NCBI GenBank assembly: GCA_029718625.1
Contig: CM056397.1
Span: 682,001-746,000, forward strand
Direction: 5' to 3'
Length of the DNA stretch: 64,000 bases
From: Synaphobranchus kaupii
Lineage: Eukaryota; Chordata; Actinopteri; Anguilliformes; Synaphobranchidae
The notes under the pieces: model-generated
The model's input: only the letters and a program-made list of their open reading frames with translations
What the model was told of the DNA's origin: nothing
Database searches by the model: none
Position numbers and translations under genes: made by a program
Shown: in pieces, positions 1 through 13,700 of the stretch
How the letters are laid out: every line of letters starts with the position of its first letter
Numbering within the stretch: the stretch's first letter is position 1

Positions 1-1620
1 TCTAAAAAAAGATTGTAAAGTATTTAGTAAATTATGATAACTGTCCATAAATATCCAGCATGTGCTTGCCAGAAAATTGCGACCAAACACGTGCGCTAAG
101 TGGTAAATGGAAGATGATATATAATATAGGAGTTTCAGCCGAAGTTCCCTTTTTAAAGGCAACAGTTTAGACTTTAAACAATATCCCCATGCTTAAAGCA
201 TCTGACCAGACCAAATCCATCTGGCTGACGCACATTATTAGATAAGGAAAGCACTGCAGTGCACTCTTGTCCGTTGCAGTCATATTTGGCTGTTGCTGTT
301 ATTCACCGGAACTAGAAAGCAAAGTTTAGAAACATCTAGTACTTAAACATACCTTCAACTGAATAGCTTCTTAAGCCTTTTAATGCAAAAAAGCCAACGT
401 CACTTTAAATATACCTGGACACGCCAGCGGCCTCGTCATATATTCGTCATTTATTTATTATTCAAATATTTCAAAGATTCCTTGACCGGAAAAAATCCCA
501 CAGGAATGGTAGTACCGTTCCTTCCTGTCCGTTGCTTTTCACTGGCAAGAATGAGAGAGATGAATGAAAGTGATCCGACCAGTATTGACCCACTCCTCTT
601 TTAGATTCGGGGAAATGAATGAGCGCATAGTGAAGTCAACGAGTCCGCGCAAAGCTACCAGATAGTGGTAGCCTCTTTTTCTGTCTCGTTTATTCAAATT
701 TCATCTGCTGTATATCTTCTACCGTAGCCTACTTCCGATGCCCCATCACTCACTGTGGGGGCTTAATGTGCCATCAGTGCTAAAAGTTGTTCGTATCACA
801 GGATTGACATATTTGACGCAGGCTACAACATAATAACCCACTAAACATCAATAGGTGAATTTACATTTGTAGATTTAGAACAGAGCGTTTTGTGATGTTT
901 AAATGCTGAGGTTTACACAGATGCTCCTTTTTGAGCCAAGCAAATATGTTACGTTTTCTATATCCTATTGAATTAAAACTGCAACTTTGGTTTTTGTATT
1001 CATTCATTTCATCAATTAATTGTGTTTGCATAGGCCTACCCTTCAAATTTGCTTCCAATAACTGTCCACGCATAAAAATGTTTGCATTAGTAGAAAGTAA
1101 AAAAAATATATACGTTTGTTTTGTACGCAAATGACTTTGCAATGTTCATTATTTAGGTTTTTGCAGAAGGCAGCGATTACACTTGCGCTGTTTCACAGAA
1201 GGCGCCTCTGCATTTGATATGCATAAAATTAAAAAAGACATGCAATGTATCTAGTTTGCGCGAAATACAGCACCAAGAAGAGCAAATGGGGAAAGATGGA
1301 ATTTGTTTAAAAAATTCATATTTGATGTCCACTGTCACCTATTTCAACAAATAAATGAGCTATAGACTAGGCTTCTAAAATACTTATTTCTAAACTACAA
1401 CAAACTGGAACATTAATAGCCTAGTGTTCAAGTCAGAAGTAAATCGTTTAATCAGTCATTTTCAGCTAAGCGGTCTATATGGTGGGCCCATATGCCCGAG
1501 TTAAAATATTACATAATAACGAGGCTAACCTAAATCACTTTGTGTCCAGGCATCAGTCACTGACGATTTGAAAAGCCAATTAACAAATAACAAATAAAAA
1601 TTAAACAGTTAAAATCTTAC
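1..1620. other. No recognised gene; presumably CIB2 intron 1
   Basis: AT-rich DNA with only short ORFs. I searched the minus strand for the next CIB2 exon and did not find it. Because CIB2 exon 1 at 1621-1671 ends in a good donor pointing left, this stretch is most simply the start of CIB2 intron 1. Confidence 0.5.
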
Positions 1621-1671
1621 CTGATAGGCATCTAGCTGTTCATCAGTAAATATCGTTTGCTTATTGCCCAT
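1621..1671 (-). CDS. cib2: CIB2 coding exon 1 (calcium and integrin-binding family member 2), partial
   Basis: On the minus strand an ATG at 1671-1669 opens 17 codons reading MGNKQTIFTDEQLDAYQ. They end exactly at a consensus donor (CAG|GTAAGA, plus-strand ctg/ttac at 1616-1623), phase 0. This is the amino terminus of CIB2, which in mammals starts MGNKQTIFTEEQ; the Gly after Met is the position that is myristoylated in this family. CIB2 is an EF-hand protein needed for mechanotransduction in hair cells. The remaining exons lie left of the window. The exon is far too short for an ORF scan and is recognised only from peptide identity plus the splice site. Identity of the exon is near certain; whether the gene is intact cannot be seen. 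Confidence 0.93.
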
Positions 1672-4127
1672 GTTAATCGAATGATCTTACTCTTCGACAA
1701 ATGCATCACATTCCAAGTGTCGGACGTCCTCTTTATTCTAGGCATTTAGGGCATACGGCGTGATCGGAAAAGAGAGAGGAAAAAAAACAACCCGCCGGCA
1801 TTGAATTTCACTACTTCTCGACAAACATCCAGGATCTGTTTTTAGGGTTTAGTGTTTCGTTAAAATAGGCTACACTGTATACAAACGATTAAATAAAGGA
1901 GATTATATTTGAAGCTGTGGCGATGATACAGGACCCCGTTACCAAAACGAATTTAAAAAAATATCTGAAAGTGATTTCCTAAAAATGATTCCAAAGCAAT
2001 ATTCACCACAAAGTCGTCAGGATTAACATCGTTTCAGCACTGACTGCTGTCCACTGCCGCTGTATGAACTGAGACACTTCCATCAACTAAAAGACAGTCA
2101 CAAGGGGGCGCTTATTACGCCTTTCCCCAGAAAAATCATACCTTGGTCAGATTAGCAAAACAAACAGCTGTGATTTTGGAGGTGGGGGTGTTTATTTCGT
2201 GAGAATGTGCCATTTTATGATCCTGGGTCTCTTGTTAAGGCCAATGGAATAGTGAAATGCAGCAAGTGTAAACATAATCTGGCCAACAAACCTTTTCTCT
2301 GAGCAGTTTTATTATCATAAATACAATAGTAGTTTAATTTAACATAAATTAAAAAATTGTATTTATCATGGGACAAATTTTTATGTTGCTGCCAAGCAAA
2401 CACATGCTCGGTCTGTTACATAATATAATAAAACATTTTAGCATATACGTATATAGTGTACTTAATCCCCTTTGGACACATATACTCTTATAGTTAAATT
2501 AACACTAAGAATCCTACTGTGTGCAGATTGACTCAAAGCATACAGGACTGTCTGATCAAAATTAATTGAATTAATTACTCTGCCTAAATTTTCAAAGGTG
2601 GAAAGTTATTTTTAAATGCTAAAGCTTAACACCAATTGCTTATTTAAAGATTTTTTGAGATTTAAAAAAAATAATTTTGCATTCCATGGCAAACGTGACA
2701 CCAAATGGCTATAGACATAATTTGGAGAGAGTAGCCTACAAGGAAGGTGCGAGTTGCAACCAGGAAAGTAAAATTAATTTGCATATTTTGATTTTGGGAG
2801 CTATAGCTAAGTACAATAAAAAATAATAAATTGTGATTCTCATCCAAACTCATTTTCAAGTTCATCATTATTGCCTAAATTCATCTACGGTTTACATGAA
2901 TCTCAATGTGTAGTCTAGTTCAGCCGTTGTGGTTAACCAGATGATTTATGAATGCTTTACAAAGCCTTCCTTTAACATGGGCCTACATCAAATGCACATC
3001 ACATGAAGATGAGCAACAAGAACAGAGAGGTAGCCTACAGAACAGCAACAAGTGAGTCTGTATCTGCATACAGATACAGTAGTTCCCAACAAATATTTTA
3101 ATGAGCATACACTCTGATGTGCAAATAAAACCCATAATGATAGCCTACTAAGTTTTCTTTTTAAGCAAAGTTGTCTCTTAGTGTTATAATAATATTCAAA
3201 TGTATTCCAAAAGCCACAGCACAGCCTAATATCCAAGTAGCCTCACAATGAAAGACAACTGTGCTGCAGCCAAAATAACAATATGTGTTTTAGTTTTAGA
3301 GCTGCAGCCAGCAATCTGTTGATTAACTGACACTATTAGGCTACTAAAGAAATACATAACTTACACATGGCTTCAAAACGCACTGTTATGATTGTTATTA
3401 TTATTAGCCTATTAACCTTTATTATCCAGGGATTCACGCTGAGATTAAAAAAGCTTTTTAAGAGAGTCCTGTCAAGACAGACAGCAGCACAAATAAACAG
3501 ATAGTAAAACAAAAAGAACATTAAAACAATGAATTTATGTTAAGATATGAAAGAAACAGTAGATTAACGTTAGCCTAGTCTAGGCAGGCTTAGGCTACGC
3601 GAGTCTGTACTCTGTAGCTATATTCATGAATAAAATCAGGCAATCTTTAGGATCTCTACAGCTCATGGCAAAAAATATTCGTAACCGGCATACAAGCACC
3701 TCCACACGCTTTGTCATGTTTTGATGTCCTTGACGATATGAGATATCCTAAGCCTACAAACGAGAGCACACACCGCATCGGTACACAACAAATGGAAAAA
3801 AACGGACTTCCGGGTGTATGATCTGATCCATAGCCTAATAATCAATTATGTCTCCTCCATTTGGTTTAAATGCGCCCATGTAATTTAAAAATCAAAATAG
3901 CTGACATCACACAAACTAGTTAAATTGATAGCAACAAACAAGTTGTCGCGATTTAGGTATATCGCCAGGACCACTGAGAAATTGACACATTTTGCAGTGT
4001 CTAGCCAGCTAGAGCTGCAAAGATAGCGACTTCGGTAGCCAGCTATTATTAGGCTACGGTGTTGTAGCCTAAGTTACATCTAAATGTAACATAATATATA
4101 GAGCTAAGCAGCATAAAGAGCAGGATA
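1672..4127. promoter_or_regulatory. Divergent CIB2-LRRC61 intergenic region
   Basis: About 2.45 kb separates the minus-strand start of CIB2 from the plus-strand start of LRRC61, so both promoters should lie here. I see no unambiguous TATA box or conserved coding sequence. The interval is AT-rich with many short AGGCTA/TAGCCT words. The ORFs in it have no family resemblance. The promoter assignment is inferred only from gene orientation. Confidence 0.4.
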
Positions 4128-4734
4128 ATGGATGGCAAAAGAGACAAAGCCCAAGGTAAGAATTTAGGGATCGAGCTATAAGTCGCCTAGGCTATAGCTA
4201 CCATTAGCTTCTCCAGAATCTCCACAGTTGAACAGGCGAGTGCCTCGCTAATTGAAGGACTTATTGATTCTTCCAGTGATTGTGCGGGATTTAACGTTAA
4301 CGCCAAAAAGCTGGAAGATAAATGACGGCTACCATACGGCTACTAATTACACGTAGTAGCTAACCGGCTAACTCCCTTCTACCAACGAGCTGTATCAGCG
4401 TTAACCGCGTTAGCTTTCGTTAGACAACCCGAGGGCTTCGCGACAATTCACACAGGAAATAAGGTACCGTATCTTATATTGCTACTGGTAACGCTATGCA
4501 ATATATAGCCAACTAGCTAGGTGTTTAACAATGTAGCCAACGTTGCTAGGTGTTTAACAAACGATATGTTCTTAAGATGTCATCTGGCGAATGCTTTTTG
4601 TCGTAGTCATTTCCCTATATAACTAGAGTTAACCACACCTATCTAAGTTAATAAGTTTATTAAATATTTCGGTAACGCGTAACATTTAACGTGAGCTACA
4701 GCTGATCTTAGTTGATATCTATCTTAATAACTAA

Positions 4735-4783
<49 letters not shown>

Positions 4784-7700
4784 GTTTGCACAACGGAGTT
4801 AACATCATTATTTTGATGGCTAGCTCTAGATAAATTTTGCGGATGAAAGTGTCACACTTGTGGCGCGTTTAATGAGCTTTAACTATGTGCTCTTCCACAG
4901 TAAAACAACGTAGTTACACCAGTGTCCGAATTTTTTTTCAGCTTAAGAACACTATCAGGTGTTATTTCCATAAGGTGTTATTATGTATTATCATAAGATC
5001 AGTTAATGCCAAAAATTATTAATTATCCAGAGAGTAGGTTTGGACAGGGAAAACATAACTTTGGTGCCATTTTCAGACCCTTGACGCAGATTTACCCCGA
5101 GCCTATTCTGTCATCATAATAACAAACCCTTAAATTTATAATTCCAGCGTTTGATGACTGACACTATTGTAGCTCTGCTGTGAGACAAGCACAGTAACAG
5201 TTAAAGCTACAGAGGGACACAGTGAGGCGCTTATAACCTCTTGACCCTGCTTCAACTCTCATCAGCTTGCGATCCCAGACAGGTTACCCCATTTTACCTT
5301 AAATGGCTTTCAACATTGTGTAGTAGGCTATAGCCTAGCCTATATCCTAGCTGTCATCTCAGGAAATTGTCATATTTATTTTAGTTGTTGAATTTATTCT
5401 GTTGTCCACACACTGTGTGCTATTAATATGTGTACATACAACATGGTGGACCTTCACTGTGTGAATTTTTTTAAAAACATAATTGTCTCCCCAAAGAGAA
5501 GAAAGCATTGGAGTAGGCATACAACTTTGTTTCAGGGCTAACAGAAAGGCTGATCATTGGAACCAGGGTTCTTTCAAAATGTCAAAAAGAAAATGAGTCC
5601 AAGGTACTCCTTTTCTGAAAGTTAAAAAAGCCTTTATGTTGACGTTATCAAAAATGTTTAAAAAAAATGAACACCTATGCATTGCAGCCCAGTATATGCC
5701 TTCATCATGGTGTAAGGTGCTGTACAGAATGGAAGGCTCTCTCGAATGAGACACAAGCGATATGGTATTATGACCATTAGGCCTAGACAAAACGATAAGG
5801 GGGTGGGGCAAAAAACCATTATCAACAATAAAATGGATATATAAAATGAGAAATGGATATATAAAATGAAATCATACATCAAATTACAGTTGTCACACAA
5901 CAACTTCAGATGAAAGGTAGACAATCCAGTTCACCATGCAAGCCTGGAGAAATTGTGGCTTTTAAAGAAAAAATACTAAATGTTTCTCTTCGCAAGTCCT
6001 CAATCTGTCACCAGCTATCACTGATTTGTCAAATGCCTGAGTGCCAATCAGAGTATTTTAAATACCCTCTATATATTAGCCTGCACTTTGTTCTCCCAAC
6101 TTAGAAGCTACCACAAGATCATTCGTTTTTCACAAATTGTAGGGGCCCTTTTGAATCTCACAACTGGAGGATCTTTGAACAGTTCCTTCATCTTGATTGA
6201 TTTGGATTAAAATGTTCTATTTTGCTTGATTATTGTCTTCATTTGTATTGCTTCCCTGCTGTATGAACCCTGCTATTTTCTTCTTTTGTTTTTCAGTATA
6301 TATTTTTTGTTCAGTTGTTTGACTTTGTTAAATATTTGTTTGACGATATGAGGCTTGTAACCTCAAGAGTATAACAATTTTTCTAAATCCTGCACTTGGT
6401 TATCAAAATCAGACTTTTGATCCTACAGGCGACATTATTTATCAACCATTTGGGATGGAAGCTATCCCCCTTGAGTGGAGTATGTGTGTTGGTTCCTTTC
6501 CTGAATGTGGTGTGTAGAAGACCATCATTAATCTTTTAAATATTGAAAGTCCCACTGTACTGCAAAATCGATCTGAGGTTTTTATGGGTGTTATTCATGT
6601 ATTGATGAAACTCATTGAATTCACTCTCTGTACCTGGCTACAATAACAAGATGTTATCAATCTTGCAACTCCCCTACCTATGAATTCTGTCCTTAAAGGG
6701 ATTGGGTGAAGAATAAATGCTGTATATTTCTCTTCCAAATGACCAAAAAAGGTTAGCATAGTTAGGAGCAAAGCAGGCTCCCATTGCTGTGTATTTTAGC
6801 TGTTTATACAGTTTATCGTGACAAAAGAAAAACATTCTATGTTCTGTTAAATTGAGGATAGAATTAGTAGGGGTAATGTTATGTTCTAGTCTTAGTCTAT
6901 GGTAATGGACAATGGTTAATGGTCAACATTTGTAATGGATTCTACATCCATTGTGACCAGGAGACACTTTTTGACAATGCCCATGTTTTCTTGTTTGTTG
7001 TATCTTGGATGAAGGAGTCAATATACTTATGGCATGGCTCAGTGAGAGACTTTCCCCCTGAGATAATCTGCTTTCCAGATGGGATATCCAGCTCTTTATG
7101 GATTTTAGGGAGCAGGTAAAAAGTAGCGTGATTTTAGCGTGTGCACTGCAGAAAAGGAAGTTGTAATAGATTATTTGTTGATCATTCAATTCATTTTTCT
7201 TATTGATCTGTATGTCTTTCAGTTAATTTCCCATTGCCTCTGGTGGATTGCTTGACAACTTCTGTTATAATCTGGCAATTAAGAGGTATGTTTAGGTGTG
7301 GTTGGTATAATCGCTGTTCAAAAATAGTATTAAAACTAAACTCTTTATGATGTCTATGGCCTGGAAGAGGATCAATAAAATAAACTATTTTGTGAATTGC
7401 AACGCAATATTCGTGATTTACCATCTGGAGTGTCCTTGTTGTAGCTTCAATGTTGGAAGAACAAAATGCAGACAGAGAGTTTCAGAATGCAAATATGCAA
7501 TTAAAACAAGCAATGGGGATTTTCCAGTGGCCAAACATTATGAAGCAGTCCGTGGGAACAACCCTCACAGTGATTGGCATTGAGGTAATTGACAAATCTG
7601 TGAGCAATTGAAGAGGTTGTACAATGAGAAACCTTTTTTTTTTTTTAAAGTCGCAGATTTTCCAGATTTGAATGTTGAACTGGATTTTCCACCTTTTATT

Positions 7701-10700
7701 TGAAGCTGGTTCTGTAACTGCCGTAATTTCATGTATGATTTCAAAATGTTTTTCGTTGATGTGTTTCCTCTAATTGTTGTTCCACGATATCACTTGTTTC
7801 ATTCCATAAAGCTAATAAAGGCTTTTTAACATAAAAAAGAGTATTTTGGATTAATTTCTTTACTTGCCATATATGCCTCTTTAGTTGCCCTCTCCTGATG
7901 CCCTCACCAGTGGACCAGTGACTATTTTCTACACCACATTACTCCAGTAGAGGTGTTACTCATCAGGAGAGGTGCATCTCTCACTGAGATCAACTGGTGG
8001 CCTGTGGTTGCCTGGTGCACCATTGGGAGGAAATAATGAAGCAATAACTCAAATAAACCTGACCAATTTAAATCCAATTCACAAGCGGTTAATGGCATGG
8101 TTGATGCTCAAACCTGCGACTAGGTGAGAGACTGTACCAGCTGAGTCACTCGGAACTCTGGGCTTGCTGTTAGCTTGAAGACAAAGATAGGTGGATGCAT
8201 ACCTGTGTGCAGTGTCAAACACCCTTGTCTCTTACCTCCAGAAACCGAAGTTGCAAAAATTACGGCTGAGCTGCTGAAGTCCAGAACAGGGGAGTTTGAC
8301 CTGGAATCAATTTTGTTCCTCAAACTCAGAGGCCTTGGTAAGATTCCTCCCAATTCAAAGTTACTATGTCCTTATGTTGTGAGGAAGATGCCTGGATGTA
8401 CAGAATGCTTATATAACAAAGCTGTTTTACAGGTATATATGATTTAGGCTGTGTGGGAGAGTGTATGAATCTGGAGAGATTAGACCTTTCTGGGAACAAC
8501 ATCACAAATCTAACACCTCTGTCCTCCCTGCGTCTTCTTCTCACGCTCAATCTCTCCGCTAACAGAATTACCAGTTTAGGTAAGGATTATTCATTGTCAC
8601 TATTTATCAGATAAAAGTAGTATTTTATACATTCAAATATGCAGTAATTTCTTCTCAGAATTGACCTTGATTGCATTTTGGATTTAGGCATGGTAAATTT
8701 TAAATGGTAACATTCCTTTATCATTGTGTAATTTTTACATTGGATTCATACGTACCGTGTTTCAGTAATTTCATATGTTGTCTTGATTGCAGAAGCCATT
8801 TGCAACTGTTACACTCTACAGAGTCTAAATTTGGCTGGAAACCTTATTGGCAGGTAATGGCGTATTCCCAAGCAGCCCTTTTGATAGTGAGAGAAGGATG
8901 CAGTGCTTCATGAATGTTGTGAGATGTCACTTGCAATTAGTGACTTGGCGGCTAGAATTAGTAGAAGTTTTTTAATTTGAACGAAAATACATGGTATTTT
9001 GCAGTGGAGAGCAGTCTTTTGATTTGTCCATCAAATTGACAGCGCTACCTCTACCCTAAACAGGGTTGATGTAACCTTTGTCTCCTATCTATAACTATAA
9101 CTGTTTTTCATTATTACTGTTGCTATTCCCTGCACTATAGCTTTTAATTGGGTTCAAACAGCAGGAGAATTAATTTCACTGCAAATGATCCTTAAACCTA
9201 CCATTTTCTCCATGGGGCACAGATACACAGTCTAAACTGACTGATTCTTATACAAACCCCCAATTCCAAAAAAGTTGTGACAGTGTATAAAATGTAAATG
9301 AAAACAGAAAGCAATGATTTGCAAATTCTTTTTGACCTGTATTCAATTGAAAACAGTACAAACTCAAGATATTTAATGTTTTAACTAATCAACTTTATTG
9401 TTTTTTGTAAATATACGCTCATTCTAAATTTGATGCCTGCAACACATCCCAAAAAAGTTGGGACAGGGGCATGTTTACCACTGTGTTATATCACTCAGTA
9501 ATCTTTTGGGAACTGAGGGCACTAATTGTTGTAGTTTTGAAAGCTGAATTCTTTCCCATTTTTGCTTGATATAAGACTTCAGTTGCTCAACAGTCCGGGG
9601 TCTCCATTGTCGTATTTTGCATTCATAATGCGCCATGCATTTTTAAGAGGAGACCAGTCTGGACTGCAGGCAGGCCAGTCTAGCACCCGCACTCTCTGAC
9701 CACAAAGCCACGCTGTTGTAACACATGCAGAATGTGGCTTGGCATTGTCTTGCTGAAATAAGCAGGGACATCCCTGAAAAAGACATTGTCTAGATGGCAG
9801 CATATGTTGCTCCAAAATGCATATGTACCATTCAGGGTTAATGGTGCCTTCACAGATGTGCAAGTTACCCATGCCATGGGCACTAACACACCCCCATACT
9901 ATGACAGATGTTGGCTTTTGAACCTTGCGTTGGTTAAAATCGGAAATGGTCCTTTTCCTCTTTGGCCCGGAGAACACGATGAGCCAAAGGGCCATTATTT
10001 CCAAAAACAATTTGAAAGGTGTACTCATCAGACCACAGCACACATTTCCACTTTGCGTCAGTCCATCTCAGATGAGCTCGAGCCCAGAGAAGTCAGCGGC
10101 ATTTCTGGATGTTGTTGATATATGGCTTATGCTTTGCATAGTAGAGTCTTAACTTGCATTTGTAGATGCAGCGACGAACTGTGTTTACTGACAATGGTTT
10201 TCTGGAGTCTTCCCGAGCCCATGTGGTTATATTCATTACAGAAGCATGTTGATTTTTAATGCAGTGCCATCTGAGAGATCAAAGGTCATTCAATATTGGT
10301 TTTCGGCCTTGCCCTTTACGCACAGAGATTTCTCTAGATGGACTGTAGATGGTGAAATCCTCAATCGTGTGTTGAGAAACGTTGTTCTTAAACTGTTGGA
10401 CTATTCGCTCACGCAGTTTTTTCACAAAGTGGCGAACCCCGACCCATCCTTGCTTGTAAATGCCCTAGCCTTCGTGGATACTCCTTTTATAACCAGTCAT
10501 AATAGCATCACCTGTTACCTATTCACCTGTTTACCTGTGGAATGTTCTAAACAGGTGTTTTTTGAACATTACAACCTTCCCTGTTACACTCTCCGTTCCG
10601 TCCCAGTCCCCATCCCTGTTTGTGCTCCTTGTTTTCCCCTTTTTTTCACCCATTTCACCCTCGCTATTGCCCAGCCTATCACATTCCTTTCCCCGTTTGC

Positions 10701-13700
10701 ATTCCTCACGCCTTTGTCTCCGCTCAATCACTCTCGCATACATTCTCATGCTGCAATCACTCATTAGCTCATTGACTTCACTATATATTCTCCCGTTGTT
10801 CTTTGTCTTGTGCCAGTTCGTTAAGTCTTGTTCGTTGTTACCCTGGTCTCCTCTAGTTTTGAACTAAGTCTCAGTCTTGTTTTGTCTTGCTGAAATTAAC
10901 GCTTTGTCCGATTATCTGCTTATACCCGCCAGCCTGCAGCTTCCTGCCTACTCCACGCTACGCCTCCCTGTCTCCCACATCCCGCTCTCCCTCTGCTACA
11001 GCAACCCAGGATTCAGCCACTGTCCAGCCCCTTGCCTGCTCCCTGCTCCCGCTCTGCCCTCCGTTCTCGCCCAACCCAGGATTCAGTCCCTTCCCCTCTC
11101 TCTCTATACTTTGAGATTTTTTGCCGAAGTAATAAACGCTCCAAGTGAGTTTACTGTATTTCTGTCTCTGAGTCGTGCATTTGAGTCCAGTCCCGATCCG
11201 GAACCTTAACATTCCCAGTCTTATGTTGCCCCTGTCCCAACTTTTTTGGAATGTGTTGCAGGCATTTCTGCTTTTATTTGCATTTTACATGCTGTCCCAA
11301 CTTTTTTGGAATTGGGGTTTGTAGAAAGACTTGGAGATATTGAACTATACAGTATTATCAGTATTTTGAAATCAGTCCTTTGTAGGAACCTCATAGGCAA
11401 CTTTCAGTGCTTCAGTGTGATTTAAGAATTTATCGCTTTTTTCTGTTTAAATCCTTATATGATATATTACTTTCAATCATTAAGGCTTTTGAATACTGCC
11501 CTTTAAGACCTTTAAAGGCAAAAGTGGTTATATTTTAAGGATGGATTGTACTTTTGCTGTTTTCAGTATTGAAAACCTACATTGTCTTCAGCCTTTGAGA
11601 AACATGGAGAGTATTCGCCTTAATGACAACCTGTATAACTACACCAATCCAGGTATGCACAGTCCTCTTCATTTTACATTAAACCAATAAGTAAATATGT
11701 TGCATTTAAAATAAAATAATTCTGAAAAAATGTACCTTTTTTTTTTTAGTTTGTAAGAACTCCGCATATAGAAACGTCCTCCTGGAAATGTTCCCCAACA
11801 TCAAGGTGCTGGATGGTGAGTCTTACCATATGCCATTCTGATTTATTTGGTGGCAGCTGTGTTCATTTCAATCATAAACAGTGGGAATACACAAATATGT
11901 GTGGAATTAACTGCATTTGTGTATAGAAAATAAGCATTTATAGTGCAGTTTTCACATAAATTGCATCAGATTTCATAACTTGCATGTGGGAATAAAAGAA
12001 TAATCACAGGAAATTATTTGTTTTTCTTTTTTTCTTTAATTTTATTTCAGATTTTTTTCCCCATTTTAGTAGCCAATTGAACCCCTATTCTAATTCAATT
12101 CCCCCGTAGCAACCGCTAGAGAATCACCGCTGCACAACCCTGTCAGCTGGCAGTAGGACGGAGATCGCCACGGGGGGCGCGACTCCTCCAAGGTTCCTGA
12201 CCGTAGTTCCAACTCGCCCAGGCCCGTTCTATGCGCAGCGATTCTCTCCGAGCCCCTCCCCCCACCCTGAAGCAGCTGCCAATTGCTGCTTCCACGGGGC
12301 GCCGGCCATGCTCGGATCTGGCTCGACTGAAAGTCGGCACTTTTACCGTTGTACTACCGCGACGGCCAAATTATTTGTTTTTATGCTTTTTCCTCTTTCT
12401 CCCCAGTTTGAAATGCCCAGTTGTACTCATGCTGCTACTTTGCATCCTCTGTTGCTGCATCCTCTGCGACTGTCGTCCTGTGGTCGCTGCGACGGTCATT
12501 GAAGATGTCGCTCAGGATCGAATTGCATAAATATTGAGGTTCAATTACAAATGTTTTGATATGTGCTACCTCATTCAAAACCCACATAGCCTACTAGAAT
12601 GAAAGACACAGTGAATGATATTTCAAACAATATGGTGCCCTCGAAATTTACATTTATAAACTTTATTTCAGCAGCTTTGGACAAAAAAGGGGAAAAGCAG
12701 CAGACATAGGCTAATGAGATGTAGCCTATTAAAGCTGCTTCTTCCTCCATTGTCCCGAGTGTAATCTGTCACGAGTGTGTTTATACTTTTTGCGAACGAC
12801 AATGACCACAGTGTATGTAGAGCGACAATAGAATGTTCATGAAAGTTCTGCGATTTCAGTCGAGCGACACTCTGTCACTGGACTATAAACTGGCCTTAAC
12901 ACACTACACTAACAACTACCAAAAAATACTGTCCAACTTTATCTAGCAAATGAAATGAAAAAATTCAAAAATTATAAATCTTACTCTATTTAATCTGCCC
13001 TACGCTCTCTTAACCTCTACTACTCTCAGGGTCAATCGCGCTCTTTATCTGCAAAATGCAACTCCTCACCACAATGTTTTAAACTTGATCTTTCTTTTTA
13101 TGTCTTGATATATGGGCTTTACCAAATGATAGCGAAAATCAATCCCAGAGAGGCATGGAACCACAGTGACATGTCACATATTTTTCTTATATCGTTCAAC
13201 AGGGAAGAGGGAAGTATTAATGTGATTTACACTGAGAACTGAGAGACCAGTGCCTTTGTGTTGAGATTGGGACTAGAGTCATTCACCTTTTGGTGTGGCC
13301 CAATGCATCACTTATCAACTAACATAAGTTTTTTCAGTGCTTTAACACAATGAGCCACCAAACGGCCCCGTTTTCTCACTTTAGCAATAAAACAAAAGGT
13401 GAAAATGTAGGCGATATGTATGATTTACAGTAATCATGTATGTGAAATTAACACAAAACATTTTTGAAAAGACTGGTTGAGCTGTACTGCCTGGCCATGC
13501 AATATGGCCTTGTGAAACATGAGGGCTGAAATTACAACTTAAAAAGTTTTTTTCCCCGGAGTGGTTGACAGAGCCCTCTTGTGTTGCTTGGTGGAAGAAT
13601 TAAGCAGTGTGAAGATTGAAGAGGGGGGAGGCAGTGTGCCTGTGAAATTAGGTAGCAGTGCAAGCTGTAGCAACTCCCTAGGATCCCTGGGGTTCTGGTT

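Larger units (their letters stand above)
9253..11321 (-). mobile_element. Tc1-like transposon in LRRC61 intron 4
   Basis: The element starts CAAACCCCCAATTCC at 9253 and ends GGAATTGGGGTTTG at 11321. A TA dinucleotide flanks both sides (9251-9252, 11322-11323), as expected for Tc1/mariner. The sub-terminal motif AAAAAAGTTGGGACA recurs inverted near both ends (9450-9470, 11228-11245, 11294-11310). A minus-strand transposase relic at 9579-10043 contains LFQQDNAKPHSA and SPDWSPLKN, the second Asp and an altered DDE-box end. The full length of 2069 bp includes a 630-bp solo LTR plus a 5-bp duplication, so the transposon alone is about 1.43 kb. Confidence 0.85.

Noticed and set aside
4222..4318. 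Possible extra LRRC61 exon just after exon 1
   Set aside because: Exon 1 joins exon 2 in frame and matches the family without it; no acceptor-donor pair was convincing.
8448..8579. LRRC61 exon 3 starting at the later AG (8447)
   Set aside because: It would lose the IYDL residues that correspond to LADL in the human protein; the upstream acceptor fits better.
10246..10767. 173-codon plus-strand ORF
   Set aside because: Antisense to the Tc1-like element and continues into the solo LTR; composition only.
12231..12530. 99-codon ORF in a GC-rich block
   Set aside because: No recognisable domain; frames on both strands are open because of composition.
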